From Dactylorhiza incarnata (lineage: Eukaryota; Streptophyta; Magnoliopsida; Asparagales; Orchidaceae): a stretch of 64,000 nt of DNA. Of the stretch, positions 24,518-36,097 are shown piece after piece. The first letter of the stretch is position 1, and every line of letters begins with the position of its first letter. A program made the position numbers and the translations under genes. The notes below the pieces were generated by a model. The model saw only the letters and a list, made by a program, of their open reading frames with translations, ran no database searches and had not been told where the DNA came from. The DNA lies in NCBI GenBank assembly GCA_033032865.1, contig JAWHQI010000148.1, forward strand, positions 5,971,501 to 6,035,500, written 5' to 3'.

Positions 24518-24675
24518 CCTGGCGGGGTTCCAAGGGGTCGCGCCCCTGGCGGGGTCTTAGGGGCAGAGCCCCTAACGGGGTCCAAGTGGCAGCGCCCCTG
24601 GCGGTGGTCTCGCTGACTGATCAGCGAGCGGGGTCAAGGGGCAGAGCCCTTGCGGGGTGCGGGGCAGAGCCCCGT
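24518..24675. repeat. Cluster of GGGGC-AGA-GCCCC hairpins in sLTR-2
   Basis: Five short inverted repeats sit near 24533, 24559, 24584, 24636 and 24660. They have arms such as AGGGGC/GCCCCT, AAGGGGC/GCCCTT and CGGGGC/GCCCCG, separated by GGCGGGGTC-like spacers. The outer pair varies but stays complementary in some copies. Confidence 0.7.
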
Positions 24676-24751
24676 CCAAATTTTTGAAATCCCACCACCA
24701 GAAACCACACAAAAACACAGCAGAATTTAGGACGTCTTGAAAACTACAAGG

Positions 24752-25130
24752 AACTTCTCGAGAGATAAAAGGGTTTCTCGAGAGAAGGGCAATTTCTCGA
24801 GAGAAGGGCAATTTCTCGAGAGAAGGGCAATTTCTCGAGAGAAGGGCAATTTCTCGAGAGAAGGGCAATTTCTCGAGAGAAGAGCAATTTCTCGAGAGAA
24901 GAGCAATTTTTTTTTCGAAAACTACAGGGAACTTCTCGAGAGATAAAAGGATTTTGCGAGAGATGGATTTTTGGGTTCTCGAGAGGAAGGCAGGGATTTC
25001 TCGAGAGAGGACAAGGGATTTCTCGAGAGGGATCAGGGGATTTCTCGAGAAATCAAGCATTTCTCGAGAAATAGAGGGGTCTTCTCGAAAACTTGGCTAA
25101 AACAACTGCTCGAGACTCTCAAAGACTTCT
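24752..25130. repeat. 19-bp tandem array built on CTCGAGAG in sLTR-2
   Basis: About seven nearly perfect units aatttctcgagagaagggc run from 24772 to 24904. Looser TTCTCGAGAG copies continue to about 25130. The core CTCGAG is palindromic. On the minus strand the array lies 540-920 bases downstream of the TATA element, so within the transcribed part if that TATA is used. Confidence 0.9.
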
Positions 25131-25664
25131 CGAGAAGGACCAAACAGCGGCTAAAATTCAGGGAACGACGGTGTCTTCCGGGAGAAATGCCCTGACTCAA
25201 CGCGGGGAAGAAAATTTAGGGTTTCTAACTATCACACAGGACGCTCGAAACACGAGCCCACAGTTCATCAAGCGTCTATCATGAGAAAGACAAACCACGA
25301 CTTAACCAAACAAAGAGGAGGAGGAAGCCACTTGCCTTAACCCTCGCAAACTCGAAGACCTCCGCTCCGAAAGCTATGGATCGGCTAGGGAAACACACGA
25401 GCACAGATTCCTGAAACATTTTGGATCAAAAGGAGGGGTTAGGTCACCACCAAAGCTCCCAAAACTCCACGAAACGAGAAAGGCTTACCGCTAGAACAAA
25501 GATCTCGCCGAGTGCTTTCCAAATCTTCAAACCAAACTCGATTCCGACCACTACAGCCCTAGGAATCGCCGGTTGAAGGGTCCACGAAGCTCCGCTCTCG
25601 CCCTAACCCTCGGCGGCTGCTTTTGATCGAGGAAGAGGAAGAATAGGGAAAGGGGAAGGCTTTA

Positions 25665-25680
25665 GGCTTATATATAAACC
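25665..25680 (-). promoter_or_regulatory. Probable TATA box of sLTR-2
   Basis: The minus strand reads GGTTTATATATAAGCC, closely resembling the Ath-1 promoter element (TATATATAAGCC). Confidence 0.6.
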
Positions 25681-26053
25681 TAAATTTATTATTTAAATAA
25701 TTAATTAATTTCCCCAATTTACTTAAACTGCGAGGGCGACCAAAACACCTCAGATTTCTATGAAATTCGCACCCTAGCTGAAAAACGGCGCTACGAATCC
25801 AACGGCGAAGTCAGAATTCCATTCCGACGAGCCAAACTCCAGATAAAGCCTTCCAAAGCTAAAATCTTGATATCCACTCAAAATCTTCACTTTAACTCGA
25901 AACGACGCGAAATCTCGCACGCTTGACCTAAATCACAATCTTTAACTAATCTAAAACTCGAAACACTACCAGACGAGCTGACAAAACGCCCTTACGCCAA
26001 AATTATGTCATAGAGGGTACGTAAAATAATTAACGAAAATCAGGGGCGTTACA

Positions 26054-26280
26054 TACGGGCCACCAGCCTGGGCACATCAGAGCTAACTGCCCTCAGTAGT
26101 TTCATCCACCTCCTCCTCCACCTCCAGTAGAACCTCTAGCATAGCAGGGCCGAGGCTGAGGATGAGTTTGGGGTCGAGGGCCTCACGGTAGAGGCTGATG
26201 GCTGAAGCAGATCTATGCACTAGATCTCGCAGAGCCCTGGAACATGGAGAAGGTCATCACTGGTACTTTAGTGTTTTCTG
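26054..26280 (+). pseudogene. Chr-1 gag, second part (zinc knuckle and tail), broken
   Basis: Immediately after the sLTR-2 TSD, the sequence translates to a GQPGHIRANCPQ-like remnant, the second half of a CCHC zinc knuckle. The first half ends at 23170 on the other side of sLTR-2. The knuckle binds element RNA in Gag. A Pro-rich run follows near 26105-26135, then stops. The region joins to protease at about 26298. Confidence 0.75.
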
Positions 26281-26297
26281 TATGATTACTTAGTACC

Positions 26298-26807
26298 TTG
26301 CAAAACCTTAGTTTTACTTTAATTTATGACCCAAACATCAAAAATCACATTGGTATAGTACTTGTTTGTGGCAACCCCGCATATACATTATTCGATACGG
26401 GTGCCTCACACTCATTCATCTCAGAGGAATTCGTAGACGATCTGAACCAAGTGCGGCACTTTGTAGGCATCCATAGGAAGGTGTGACTTCCGGACGGGTC
26501 GGGGATAGTATCGTGCGCCAAGTGCAACATGAATGTACAGATTGAAGGAAAGCTATTCGAAGAAACGGCAACGCTTTTGAAGATGACAGGTTTTGATCTG
26601 ATCCTGGGCATGAACTGGCTGTATTGGAACCATGCTAAGATCAACTGCCCGACAAATAAAATTGTACTGAGGCATGAAGACTCCGAAGTAGTGATCGAAG
26701 GTATTAGACACACCTCCCAACTTTTATTATCATCTATTCAAGTTGTCAAGGCCCACGAGCAGGGAGACGAGGTGTATATGATCTGTTTTGAGATTGCGGA
26801 GACATAG
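26298..26807 (+). pseudogene. Chr-1 aspartic protease, broken
   Basis: The motif FDTGASHSFIS (Asp codon near 26395) is the catalytic site of gypsy proteases. DLILGMNWL (near 26597) is the conserved second part of the fold. The two lie in the same frame but are separated by a stop at about 26484. The protease would cut the Gag-Pol polyprotein. The end of the open run at 26807 is also a stop, before the RT. Confidence 0.8.
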
Positions 26808-27770
26808 GCCTCCATAGCAGAATTCCAGTAGTTAGGGATTTCTTCTACGTGTTTCCAGAGAAATTACCCAGATTACCCCCGTCAAGAGATATGGATTTCC
26901 GGATCCAGTTGGTGCCAGGAGCGAGGTCGGTGTCTCAGGCACCGTACAGTATGGCACCAAAGGAGTTAGAAGTGTTCAGGGCCCAGCTTTAGGATCTTGT
27001 GGATTCTGGATTTGTTAGACCAAGCTCATCATCGTGGGGAGCCCCAGGATTATTTGTGAAGAAGAAGGATCGGTCGCTGCGGCTCTGCATCGATTATCGG
27101 GAGTTGAACCGGCTGACAGTGCGGAACACATATCTGTTACCAGGGATTGTGAGTTATTTTACCATCTACAGGGAACCAAATGGTTCTCCAAGCTCGATTT
27201 GAGATCCGGATAATACCAGTTGCAGATTCAAGAGGAGGAAATTCCGAAAATGGCCTTCGGTTCCCGTTATGGGTTATATGAGTTCACGGTGATGCCCTTG
27301 GGCTCACGAAGGCTCCCTCTGCATTCATGAGCTTGATGAACCGTGTATTCGAGCCCTACCTAGATAGATTCGTCTTTGTGTTCATTGATGATATCTTGAT
27401 CTACTCCAGGATAAAGGAGGAGCACACCCAGCATTTGGATCAAGTCTTTGGCAAGTTACGGCAACACCAGATGTATGCAAAGTTCTCAAAGTGGCAATTC
27501 TGGCTACAGGAGGTAGCATTCTTAGGACATATCATCAGTGGGGTCTGGTTGGCAGTGGACCCGGCCAAGGTGCAAGCAGTGAGAGATTGTCCACAGCCGA
27601 AGTCGGCCTCGGATGTCCGCAGCTTCTTGGGATTAGCAGGATATTATCGCAATTTCGTGCAGGGTTTTCGAGGATTGCACTTCCCCTCACGTCCTTGACA
27701 AAGAAGGATACTGCCTTCATTTGGACAAAGAGGTGCGAGGCAGCATTTCAGGAGTTGAAGGACTGACTCA
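26808..27770 (+). pseudogene. Chr-1 reverse transcriptase, frameshifted
   Basis: RT blocks are visible in order: the approach region with a 'rmaP-xE' like segment near 26940-26985; [15 protein letters not shown] (about 27080-27120), the conserved 'CxDYRxLN' block; FSKLDLRSG with an in-frame stop right after (about 27180-27210); the [12 protein letters not shown] region, shifted (about 27290-27330); FIDDILIYS (27379-27405), the catalytic Asp pair; and FLGHIIS (about 27521). The frame changes at least three times (26999-27202, 27327-27698, 27491-27766). RT would copy the element RNA into DNA. It is dead in this copy. Confidence 0.88.
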
Positions 27771-28165
27771 CCACATCCCCTATCCTTGCTCTTCCATCTG
27801 GGAAGGAAGGATTTCAGATCAACATTGACGCGTCTTACCAGGGGGTGGGTACAGTTCTCATGCAGCATGGCCATGTGATCGCATATGCTTCGAGGCAGCT
27901 GAAGAAGCACGAGCAAAATTACCCGGTATATGACTTAGAGCCTGGGGAAGTAGTCTTCGCTTTGAAGATCTGGAGGCACTATCTGTATGGGGTTCATTGT
28001 GAGATCTTCTCTGATCACAAGAACCTCAAATACATCGACAACCAGAAGGATCTAAAGCTACGCCAGTGGAGGTGGCTAGAGTTCTTTTGTGACTACGATT
28101 ATACCATGCACTACCATCCAGGGAAGGCAAACACTGTAGCAGATGTATTGAGCAGGAGGACCGAC
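27771..28165 (+). pseudogene. Chr-1 RNase H domain
   Basis: After a TGA at about 27764-27766 the frame continues open. INIDAS (near 27822) carries the first acidic residue, YDLEPGEVVFALKIWRHYLYG (near 27930-27990) the second, SDHKNLKYI (near 28012) the third. ADVLSRR (near 28140) marks the end of the domain. RNase H removes the RNA strand during reverse transcription. The domain itself is intact, but its connection to RT is broken. The frame 27845-28771 continues into integrase. Confidence 0.85.
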
Positions 28166-29735
28166 ACTTCTGTACCGGAGCCCCGAATGATGGTGATGGA
28201 GCTGGTAAGGATGTTACGGGATATGCACATCACCTTGGTTTCCAAGGCAGAACCTGATGTCTACAGGGAGTACTTAGCCTCTCTGAGCATCACCTGTGAT
28301 ATACGAGATCGCATCAGGACACAGCAGAGGCAAGATTTAGCCTTGGAGCCTGTATTCCGAGCCCTGGAAGGGGGTAAGTCGGAGGATTATTCACTGCGCG
28401 ATGATATCATTCATTTTCGGGGCCGAATCTATATACTTGCAGTAGATGGGATCCGGGAAGAAATACTTAGGGACGCACACTGCACTCAGTACTTAGTGCA
28501 CCCCAGGATCTCCAAGATGAAGTCAGACCTGCAGAGGGACATGTACTGGCCTGGAATGAAGAGGGAGATCATATCTTTTGTCTCACACTGCGAGACTTGC
28601 CAGCAAATTAAGGCGGAATGCAAGAGCCCAGTAGGACTTCTACATCCATTGTCGGTGCTGGAGTGGAGGTTTGCGGACATTGCCATGGATTTTGTACACG
28701 GATTGCCTCGCTTCTACTCCGGGAATGATTCTATTTGGGTGATAGTGGATAGATTGACCAAGGTGGCCTGACTCATACCGATCTAGAAGGACGCTCAAGT
28801 TACGATTCTAGTGAGGTTATTTGTGGAACAGTTCATCTTGTACCATGACGTACCCAAAACGATTGTCTCAGATCGCTATGGTCAGTTCACTTCTAGGGAA
28901 TGAAAGGTGGTGCAAGCATACTTGGGATATCTGCTTACGATGCATCGCTTTCCACCCACAGATCTATGAGCATATAGAGCGGACCAATCGGACTATGGAG
29001 GATCTGCTATGCTTGTGCATCTTGGATACGGGAAAGCCCTATGAGAGGTTGTTGCCCTTGATCGAGTTTTCATACAACAACAGCCACCAGGCAAGCATTA
29101 GGATGGCACCATATGAGGATTTATACGGTAGGAAGTGCCGGACATCGCTTTCTTGGGTCTAGGATGAGGATCAGAAGACACTCGAATCTGAGTACATTGA
29201 GGACACGGACGCACTAGTTTGGATGATCAGGGACAGGATGCTGAAGGCACAAAGCAAGCAGACCAAGTATTACGATGCGAGGCATCGGCAAGTGGAGTTC
29301 CAAGTGGGAAATAGGGTTTATTTGAAGATACGTATTGTGCATGGCGTCTCGCGGGTGAGAGGACACAAGAAGCCCAGCCCTCGATTTATGGGGCCCTATA
29401 GGATCCTAGAGTGGATCGGCCCTTTGTCCTACAGGCTGGAGCTGCCGTTAGAATTGGAAAATTTGCATGACTTCTTTCATGTATCTTCCATAAGGAGAGC
29501 TCAACTTAGGCCGGAGCAGCACATCACTTCCACCTCAGGTCCGGTAGAGTCTGATAGATCAGTCCGTCTAGATCCAGTCCGGGTTGACGCTACAGCAGTC
29601 CGAGTCCTGCGGAAGAAGAAGGTTCTCTTAGTCAAGGTGTTGTGGTACAACCATGGATGGGAGGAGCACACAAGGGAGCATATGAATTTCATGCAGCAAC
29701 GGTACCCCAGACTCTTCACTTCAGGTACAACCTAA
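28166..29735 (+). pseudogene. Chr-1 integrase with chromodomain-like C-terminus, broken
   Basis: The N-terminal HHCC zinc site is visible: the first His in VHPRISKMK (about 28497), then YWPGMKREI and CETCQQIK. The catalytic core has DIAMDFVHGLP (Asp), VSDRYGQF (Asp, about 28868) and ERTNRTMEDLL (Glu, about 28978), the three DDE residues. Stops interrupt at 28771, about 28786, 28904 and 29162, with a frame change near 28920. The last open run, 29223-29735, holds the GPYRILEWIG region and ends with VKVLWYNHGWEEHTREHM, the chromodomain-type tail of chromoviruses. Integrase inserts the DNA copy, and the chromodomain is thought to steer it to heterochromatin. Confidence 0.88.
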
Positions 29736-29831
29736 ACCTCCTCAAAGATTTACTTAATTACCTTGTGTAAAGAACCCCGTAGACCCGAACTAAAATTTCG
29801 GGGACGAATTTTTTTTTTGTTTATTGGGATT
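29736..29831 (+). other. Chr-1 3' untranslated region and degenerate polypurine tract
   Basis: A 'tttcggggacgaa' block precedes a T run and the short purine stretch attgggatt just before the 3' LTR. The block is typical of the chromovirus pol end. The polypurine tract is poor, probably mutated. Confidence 0.65.
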
Positions 29832-32530
29832 TGTAACATCCCATTTCCTACTAGACCCCTTAACTTCAATTAGGGTGGGACATGTGGTTTGTGAAGTAAG
29901 TTTGGCTAGGTAGTGACCATAAGATACATTGAGTTGGGTGAACTCACATGTGGTCCCCTATAGGATATAGGTCAAATTAGCCCAAATTTAACTCATACTT
30001 GTAAATTGACCCCATCACTATGTCACTAACCCTAAAGGAGACTCAATTGACCAAGATCCCAATCAATTGGTCAACCAATTTGGACAAATTGAACAAAATC
30101 ACATTATTGTAATTATAGCCCAATTCAACTCAATAGGGTTCAATTTATATTCATATGGCCAAATTAACCCTACCACTAGATGTTAAACCCTTAAAGGAAT
30201 GCTATGGACCCAAAAGCCCCATCATGGGGCCATCAATTGGTCTAATTTGACAAAAGTCAAACTTAGGTCAACAGAAGCCAATCCTTTCCCAATATGTTCA
30301 ATTGACCCCCCAAAACATGAAATTGACCTCACCCCTAGTTTTATAACATCATAAGGGATCCAATTGACCCAAAAGCCCCATCATGAAGTCATCAATTGAC
30401 CCAAATTGACCAAAGTCTAACTTTCCCCAATTTGGTCAAAATCACACCTATTGGCTAAATTAGCCTAATTAGGGCACCACCATGACCCAACCAACATTGG
30501 GTGGTGTCAATGGACTCAAGGTAGACACTTTGGACCAGTCAAACCCACCCAATTGACCAAGTCAAGCCTAAGGTCAACCATGGTCAAACTAAGCCTTAAA
30601 CTTGAAATTAAAAAGGCCAAATTAATTCCAAGTGAGCCTAGGCTTAACCCAAGCCTATCCAGCAGCCCACATGCCATATTACCAGCCATTCCCTTTGAAT
30701 TTGGTGGGGAGTGACATGCAGGGGGCATTTTTTGGTTTTTCCCCAAATTCAAATGAGACAAGGAGGATTTTGTGGATTGGAGGCCAATTGTCCCTCCTCT
30801 CCTCTTCCAAAGCCCCTAACTGAACTCCTCAATTAATTCCCAGCCGAATTAGTGTTGGAAGGGTGCCAATGGCAGCAAGGAGGAGCAACCAAGGTGAGAC
30901 CAACCACCCTCTTATCAATTCTCCCTATACAACCCTTCTCAGCTCATTTGAACCCATCCACGAGCTTTAGAAGGTGGAGAGCAGTCGAGCCAGCACTTGA
31001 GATCACAGCAATTGATGGACGATTGGGAATTCTAGCTAGCTCAATGGAGATTGCAGCCACCATGCTGCACCGCTACAACACACACTGTCAAGCCCCCACG
31101 CAGGTCCATTTCTCCTCCTCTACCTCTGTGCTAACATCTAGATCAATCTAGGAGAGAAATCAGGCTCAATTGAGCCCGATACCATGTGAGATAGAGGGAG
31201 AAATCCTGAGATTTTCTCTTAGCTCAGGATCGCCGGAAATAGCCTCTACGACGACTGTGCCTTCGCCTGGCGAAATCCACCACCTCAACGAAGGTGGTGG
31301 TGGTGGCCGGCAGTGGTAGCCAGTGGGTGGTCGGGAAAGAAGGATCAAACTCCTCCAGGTCGGGCAGATCTAGGCCCTTGGCTGGAGGAGGAAGACAAAA
31401 TCAAGGCCATTCATTCTTCTGAACGATGGCTAAATGCAGTCCATAATATGATTTAATGATGATTTCTGTCACATTTATACAACCATTTGAACTCTCTATT
31501 TAGGTCACTTAGTTTCTATTTTAGGAAAAAGTGATAGAGACAAAAGATGTAGATCTGAATGTCTATTTTCATTAGGAACTTGAATCAGCTCATTTGGAGC
31601 AATGTTGGCCCTTGTAGACCAATTTTGGTAGGACTGGTCCTAGTGTGGGCAGAAATTAGATTATGCATATATCTTAGATGTTCAGTCTAATGGTGCTGAA
31701 ATTTGGCCCATGCAAGCATGTGCCCTAGTACTATCTTGTGCCCAAAAATCAGATATTTTAGCAGAACAATTCTCCATTATTTTGTTCATTATTTGATTTA
31801 TCAAATTAATGATATTCAAGGAGTTGGACAACTCCAAATAACCTCACATTTGGGTGGCATGCTTATTAGGTCATTATCTGACCCTAGTTAAAATTTAAGT
31901 GCAATTGGACCACTAGATGTCTGGTTATTTCACTTAAATGTCTTTGCATGGTATGTGGCATGGTGTGCATAGAGCCAAAAAGGGGATTTGGTATTTTTGG
32001 CATGTATGGATTGATTTTAGACTCTGATATTTTGGCCACACCCTTTGCATGACATAATTGGTCACCTCAACAAAAATTAGGATTTTTAGGAATTAAAATC
32101 CTAATTAATTGATTAATTTAAAATATGTCTCCTTTATGTATTAATGAAATATTTGTGGTTACAATCTTTTGAAAACAATGTGAAACTCTGTGAAAGCACT
32201 TGTAATATCAGTTGGGACCTCTGAAAAGTTTTGTAGAAATTTTTAGAGATTATTTCTATGATTATTATCAAAATTATGACTTGTCACATTTCTGGATTTT
32301 TGAAATTTTAATAAGGAAAAGGAGTTGGAAATTTTTGAACCTCTGGAAGGGCATTTGAAATACAATTCTAAACCTCTGGGAATTTTATTAAAATTGTTGG
32401 AAGTCTTACACATGGGAAAATTCCATATATTCAATTTGTCTTTCATTTGAACTTATGAAATATTTATGGTTTAAACACTCTAGAAAATTCTAAATTTCTG
32501 GCTAGGATACTTTTAGGTCATTACAATACA
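29832..32530 (+). repeat. Chr-1 3' LTR, first part
   Basis: It starts TGTAACATCCCATTTCC. It matches 11892-13384 and then 18406-19617 of the 5' LTR. It is broken at the Cop-A TSD ATACA (32526-32530). No gene is seen; the frame 30852-31151 is discussed with the 5' LTR. Confidence 0.92.
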
Positions 32531-33296
32531 TGTTGGATCAATAGGCACGCTTAGAGGGTGGTGAATAAGAGAATAAAAATTCTTTTTATATGTTTAAGCA
32601 ATTTGCTAAATTGTTTTAAAATAAAAAAGAGTGAAATAACAATTTAGCCAAATGAAAGAAATCAAGTAGACAAATGAAAGCAATTTGCAATATTAGAGTT
32701 TTATGCCAAATGAAAGAAATCAAGTAGACACAAATAGAGACATCATTGTATTATATTAAAGAGTGTTTAAACAATTTTGATTTAAATATCGCTAGAAATC
32801 GGAGGCATACAAATGCAAATAATTTTTCCTTTTCTATACCGACTCGTATCCCCACGAACCGGTGGATTTAGCCTATTCTCCCCGGATATGGCCTCAAGCC
32901 GCTCTAGACAACCTTTCCCCGGATATGGCCTCGAGCACCCCCTAGATCTAATCACCTAGACCTAGTCGCCAACACACGCGATGAATTCCCCCTAAACAGC
33001 GCAAGGACCTAGTCGCCAACACAAGGAGAATTAGCTACACAAATTCACAAAGATAATGAAATGAAATAACACAAATAAAAAACTCCCTCTATGAGATTTT
33101 CTGAAGTTAAAGATGAAGGATCGTTGTAGCATAAGCGTGGTTGAAGCAATCGTTCTTCGGATGCAGCTTGATGACGTCCTCCTTCAGAAATATTCTTTAG
33201 CTTTGAGTGGGAGATCAACTTTCGGCAGAGTAACATCTCTTGAAATTTGGCACTGGTATTCTCATTGGGATGTGTGTCCAAAATGAGAGAAAAAGG

Positions 33297-33311
33297 CCCA
33301 TTTTATAGAAC
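33297..33311 (-). promoter_or_regulatory. Probable TATA box of Cop-A left LTR
   Basis: The minus strand reads GTTCTATAAAATGGG. The same element is at 41224-41237 in the right LTR, at 45115-45124 in Cop-B and, on the plus strand, at 50233-50244 in sLTR-3. Confidence 0.7.
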
Positions 33312-33482
33312 TTGGAGATAGTTCCTGCGATAGATCCTAGCACCTGCGGTAGCGGTCGTGTAGAGTTTGTGGAGGCGTGGCGTTGTGGCATGATCTGGAG
33401 CTAACTCTGGTGGTAGCGCTAACGTCTGGCGATAGAGCTAATGCTTGTGGTATCACTAGCACTGGCGGTAGTGCTCCAGTTC
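33312..33482. repeat. GCGCTAGCG-type motif cluster upstream of Cop-A promoter
   Basis: Many variants of a short self-complementary word (tagcgctaacg, ctggcgatagagc, actagcactggcggtagtgc) are packed upstream of the TATA box on the minus strand. The matching cluster in the right LTR is at about 41246-41402, with cleaner copies (tagcgctaacg, actagcgctggcg). Confidence 0.75.
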
Positions 33483-33626
33483 AGAGATTTTGGTTCCCGG
33501 ATGCTTTCTACCTTTGGAATATTGCACCTCTAGTTCCAGCACAATATAAACACACGACAAGCAAGATCAAATACAATATGGGATTTGTTATTCTCAAACA
33601 ATGGGATGTGACACACATGTCCAACA

Positions 33627-35453
33627 ATCTCCCCCTTTTGATAATAACAAATCCTCTTAACAAGAAATCAACAAAAGTGTTTATAGTATAGGAAAAACGA
33701 GATAATAGTGCATACTATTGTATATGATAAGCATAGGACTAGTGCATACTCCCCCTATCTTAATGCTCCCCTACATACATAAATGCAATTTAAGCTTTAC
33801 TCCCCCCTAAATGATTTCATGAATTATTCTTCCCTTAATCCTCTAGATTTCTCCTCTAGATTTCTTCAATTAATCTCCCCCTTTTGGTATTATCAAAAGA
33901 AGGTGGGTGAGGGAAGTAAGGAGTCATTCTTTATAAATGATAAATCATGATCGAGATTTTGAAATATAGGTAATGATGAAGAGTTTAAGCATAATATAGA
34001 AGATATTTCAAATAAACAAATAAGAGTTTTAAGAAAGCGGAAGAGTATAAGAAACATCTTTTGGTAAGCATGAAAATCATAAGTATAAATATGAGTTTAA
34101 GTTCAAAATGTAAAGATGTTTAACCTTTTTGAAATCTCATAGTTTTACATAAAGTTACCAAGCATGAAATGAACATATCAAAAAGAGAATATACTACAAT
34201 GTTACATAATTTCAAGTTTAAGAGATACCAAACATTGTATAGATCATGTTAGGTTATCTAGTGCATTTCTTATATAAAGAGTATTATAGATAAAGCATTA
34301 GAATCCAATACTCATAAGAAGAAGTGTTGTAAAAGATAATGATGTGCACAAAAGTGTATTTTGAGCAATGTTAACAAGTTATTTAAATCATAAAATACAA
34401 AACATATGTAGAGTAAAGTGCACAATAAAACACAAGTATATTAACTTTTACACACTTTAATGCACATATTTTAGAAAAAGTGGTCTAATAACTAAAGTTT
34501 GCACAAGACACTTTACTATTATTTCCAAGGTGCTCAACCTTACAATGCTTATGAAGACTTATCAGGAGGTTAAAGCAGTACTTGGTGGAGTTATATTTGT
34601 CTATTATTATTTTTGTTCACTTTTGTGAGACAACATTCTCCGAATACACTTGTTTTGTAAACCCAACACAATTTTTAAACTCAACTACTTTTCTTAATTT
34701 CTGAAGTGCAATTCAAATGTAGTGTAGGTAATAAACATAAGCAAGTTTTAATTCATTGTACAATTACAATACACAAGCAAGCATTTTTAGATTTAAACAT
34801 GCATGTAGATTACCAAAATAAGTGAGTGAAAAAGTATCACTATCAATCACAAAACATTTACTCACACTTAGAGACATGCTAAGCTTGGTTCTACACATAT
34901 TTTTCAATACAATTGATGCACTTAATTAGATATATCAAAGCATGATAAACAAAACAATGTTCATAGTAATTTGAAGTAATAAATTTTAACATTGTAAATA
35001 CTTCTAAATAATAGAATACATGCATGCTTGATATTAACAATAAAGATCATACAGTTTTTTGTTATTTTGAAATTTTTAATGACAGAAAAATAGAAAACCA
35101 CAAAAAAATATTTTTGTATTTTTGAATTTTGAAATTTTGTAGTTGATTTTCCATAATATTAATAAAACAAAAATAAATAAATGTCAGAAATACAAAACTA
35201 AGTAGTACATATAAACTAACATAATTTTATTAATTCTTAGAAATTTGACAAAATAGAAAAATCGAATAACCACGCTAGCGTCGACGCTAGTGCTAGCGCG
35301 GCAAACAGTGAGTGAAATCTTGAGAATTTTAAAATTCTATTTTTTTTAATATTTATTAAGTGTCTTAAGAGTTGCCATATGCAGAAAATTGGAAATTTTT
35401 GGAGATGTCTTGATTGCTCAAATTGCATAAAACTTTAGCATTTATCATATAAC
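33627..35453 (-). other. Cop-A region between pol and 3' LTR, non-coding
   Basis: The polypurine tract (minus strand, aaaagggggagat) abuts the LTR at 33627-33641. The rest is AT-rich and has no significant ORF. It aligns piecewise with 45496-47704 of Cop-B, so it belongs to the family rather than being an insertion. SIRE/Maximus elements often carry an env-like ORF here; I see none. A GCGCTAGCG cluster lies at 35272-35305. Confidence 0.75.
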
Positions 35454-36097
35454 TCATCCTAAGATGTCTAAGACTCCTAATTCCAACCTTGACATTTGAA
35501 ACCTTGCATCGGGAAGAGGTTTTGTAAATATATCAGCAAGTTGAGAGTTTATGCCAATGAAACTCATTCTAACATTTTCCTTTTTAATATGATCTCTTAT
35601 GTAATGATGACGTGCATCTATATGTTTGCATCTAGAATGGTGTACCAGATTATTTGTAAGATCAATGGCACTTTTGTTGTCACATTTTAATTTAATATTT
35701 TTTAGATGAAAACCAAAGTCCTCTAGAGTTTGGCTCATCCATAGTCTTGTGCATAACAACTCCTTAATGCAATATATTCGGCCTCCGTGTTGGAGAGTGC
35801 AACCAAATTTTGTTTCCTACTAGACCATGCAACTAATGAAGGTCCTAAAAAATGGCAAGTACCGCTAGTGTTTTTTCTATTAAGTGAGCATCTTGCGTCA
35901 TTCGAATCGGAATAGTCGTGAAGTGTAAATGAATTATTGTGTGGGTACCATAATCCTAATCTAGATGACCCAATTAGATATCAAAAAAATTGTTTTACCG
36001 CTTATAAATGAGATTCTTTTGGATTGGCTTGAAATCTAGCACATAAGCATACGACAAACATAATATCGGGTCTAGTTGCACTTAGATAAATAAGAGA
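35454..36097 (-). pseudogene. Cop-A RNase H, broken
   Basis: The C-terminal part is open (35454-35759): CDNKSAIDL with the third acidic residue, KHIDARHHYIRDH and LADIFTKPLPDARF, all hallmarks of copia RNase H. Upstream, around 35770-36090, the domain can be followed (VAWSSRKQN, TEAEYIAL) but with stops, and the first catalytic region reads SDSNDARC rather than the SDSDYAGC seen intact in Cop-B. RNase H removes RNA from the RNA-DNA hybrid. It is inactive here. Confidence 0.85.

Larger units (their letters stand above)
23176..26053 (-). mobile_element. sLTR-2: solo LTR of a different gypsy family, minus strand
   Basis: On the minus strand it begins TGTAACGCCCCTGATTTTC and ends GGTTGTGACA, a gypsy-type LTR start. 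It is 2878 bases with no internal region. The TSD TACGG is perfect at 23171-23175 and 26054-26058. The orientation is supported by a TATATAAGCC element on the minus strand near 25670. It inserted into the zinc-knuckle codons of the Chr-1 gag. It contains two repeat clusters (24518-24675 and 24752-25130). The ORF on the minus strand at 24572-25060 merely translates the repeats. Confidence 0.93.
32531..33626 (-). repeat. Cop-A left LTR (3' LTR)
   Basis: It runs from TGTTGGATC to ...GTCCAACA. It contains a duplicated segment near 32630-32720 ('caaatgaaagaaatcaagtagaca' twice) that appears once in the right LTR. A block of 'acctagtcgccaacac' repeats near 32950-33030 is shared with the Cop-B LTRs. 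Confidence 0.92.

Noticed and set aside
24572..25060. 162-codon minus ORF rich in LSREI/SLEKLPF repeats
   Set aside because: It simply translates the CTCGAGAG tandem array; no domain and no independent evidence of coding.
24752..25130. CRISPR-like regular repeats
   Set aside because: Units are 19 bases back to back with no unique spacers, inside a plant LTR with TSDs; it is a tandem repeat.
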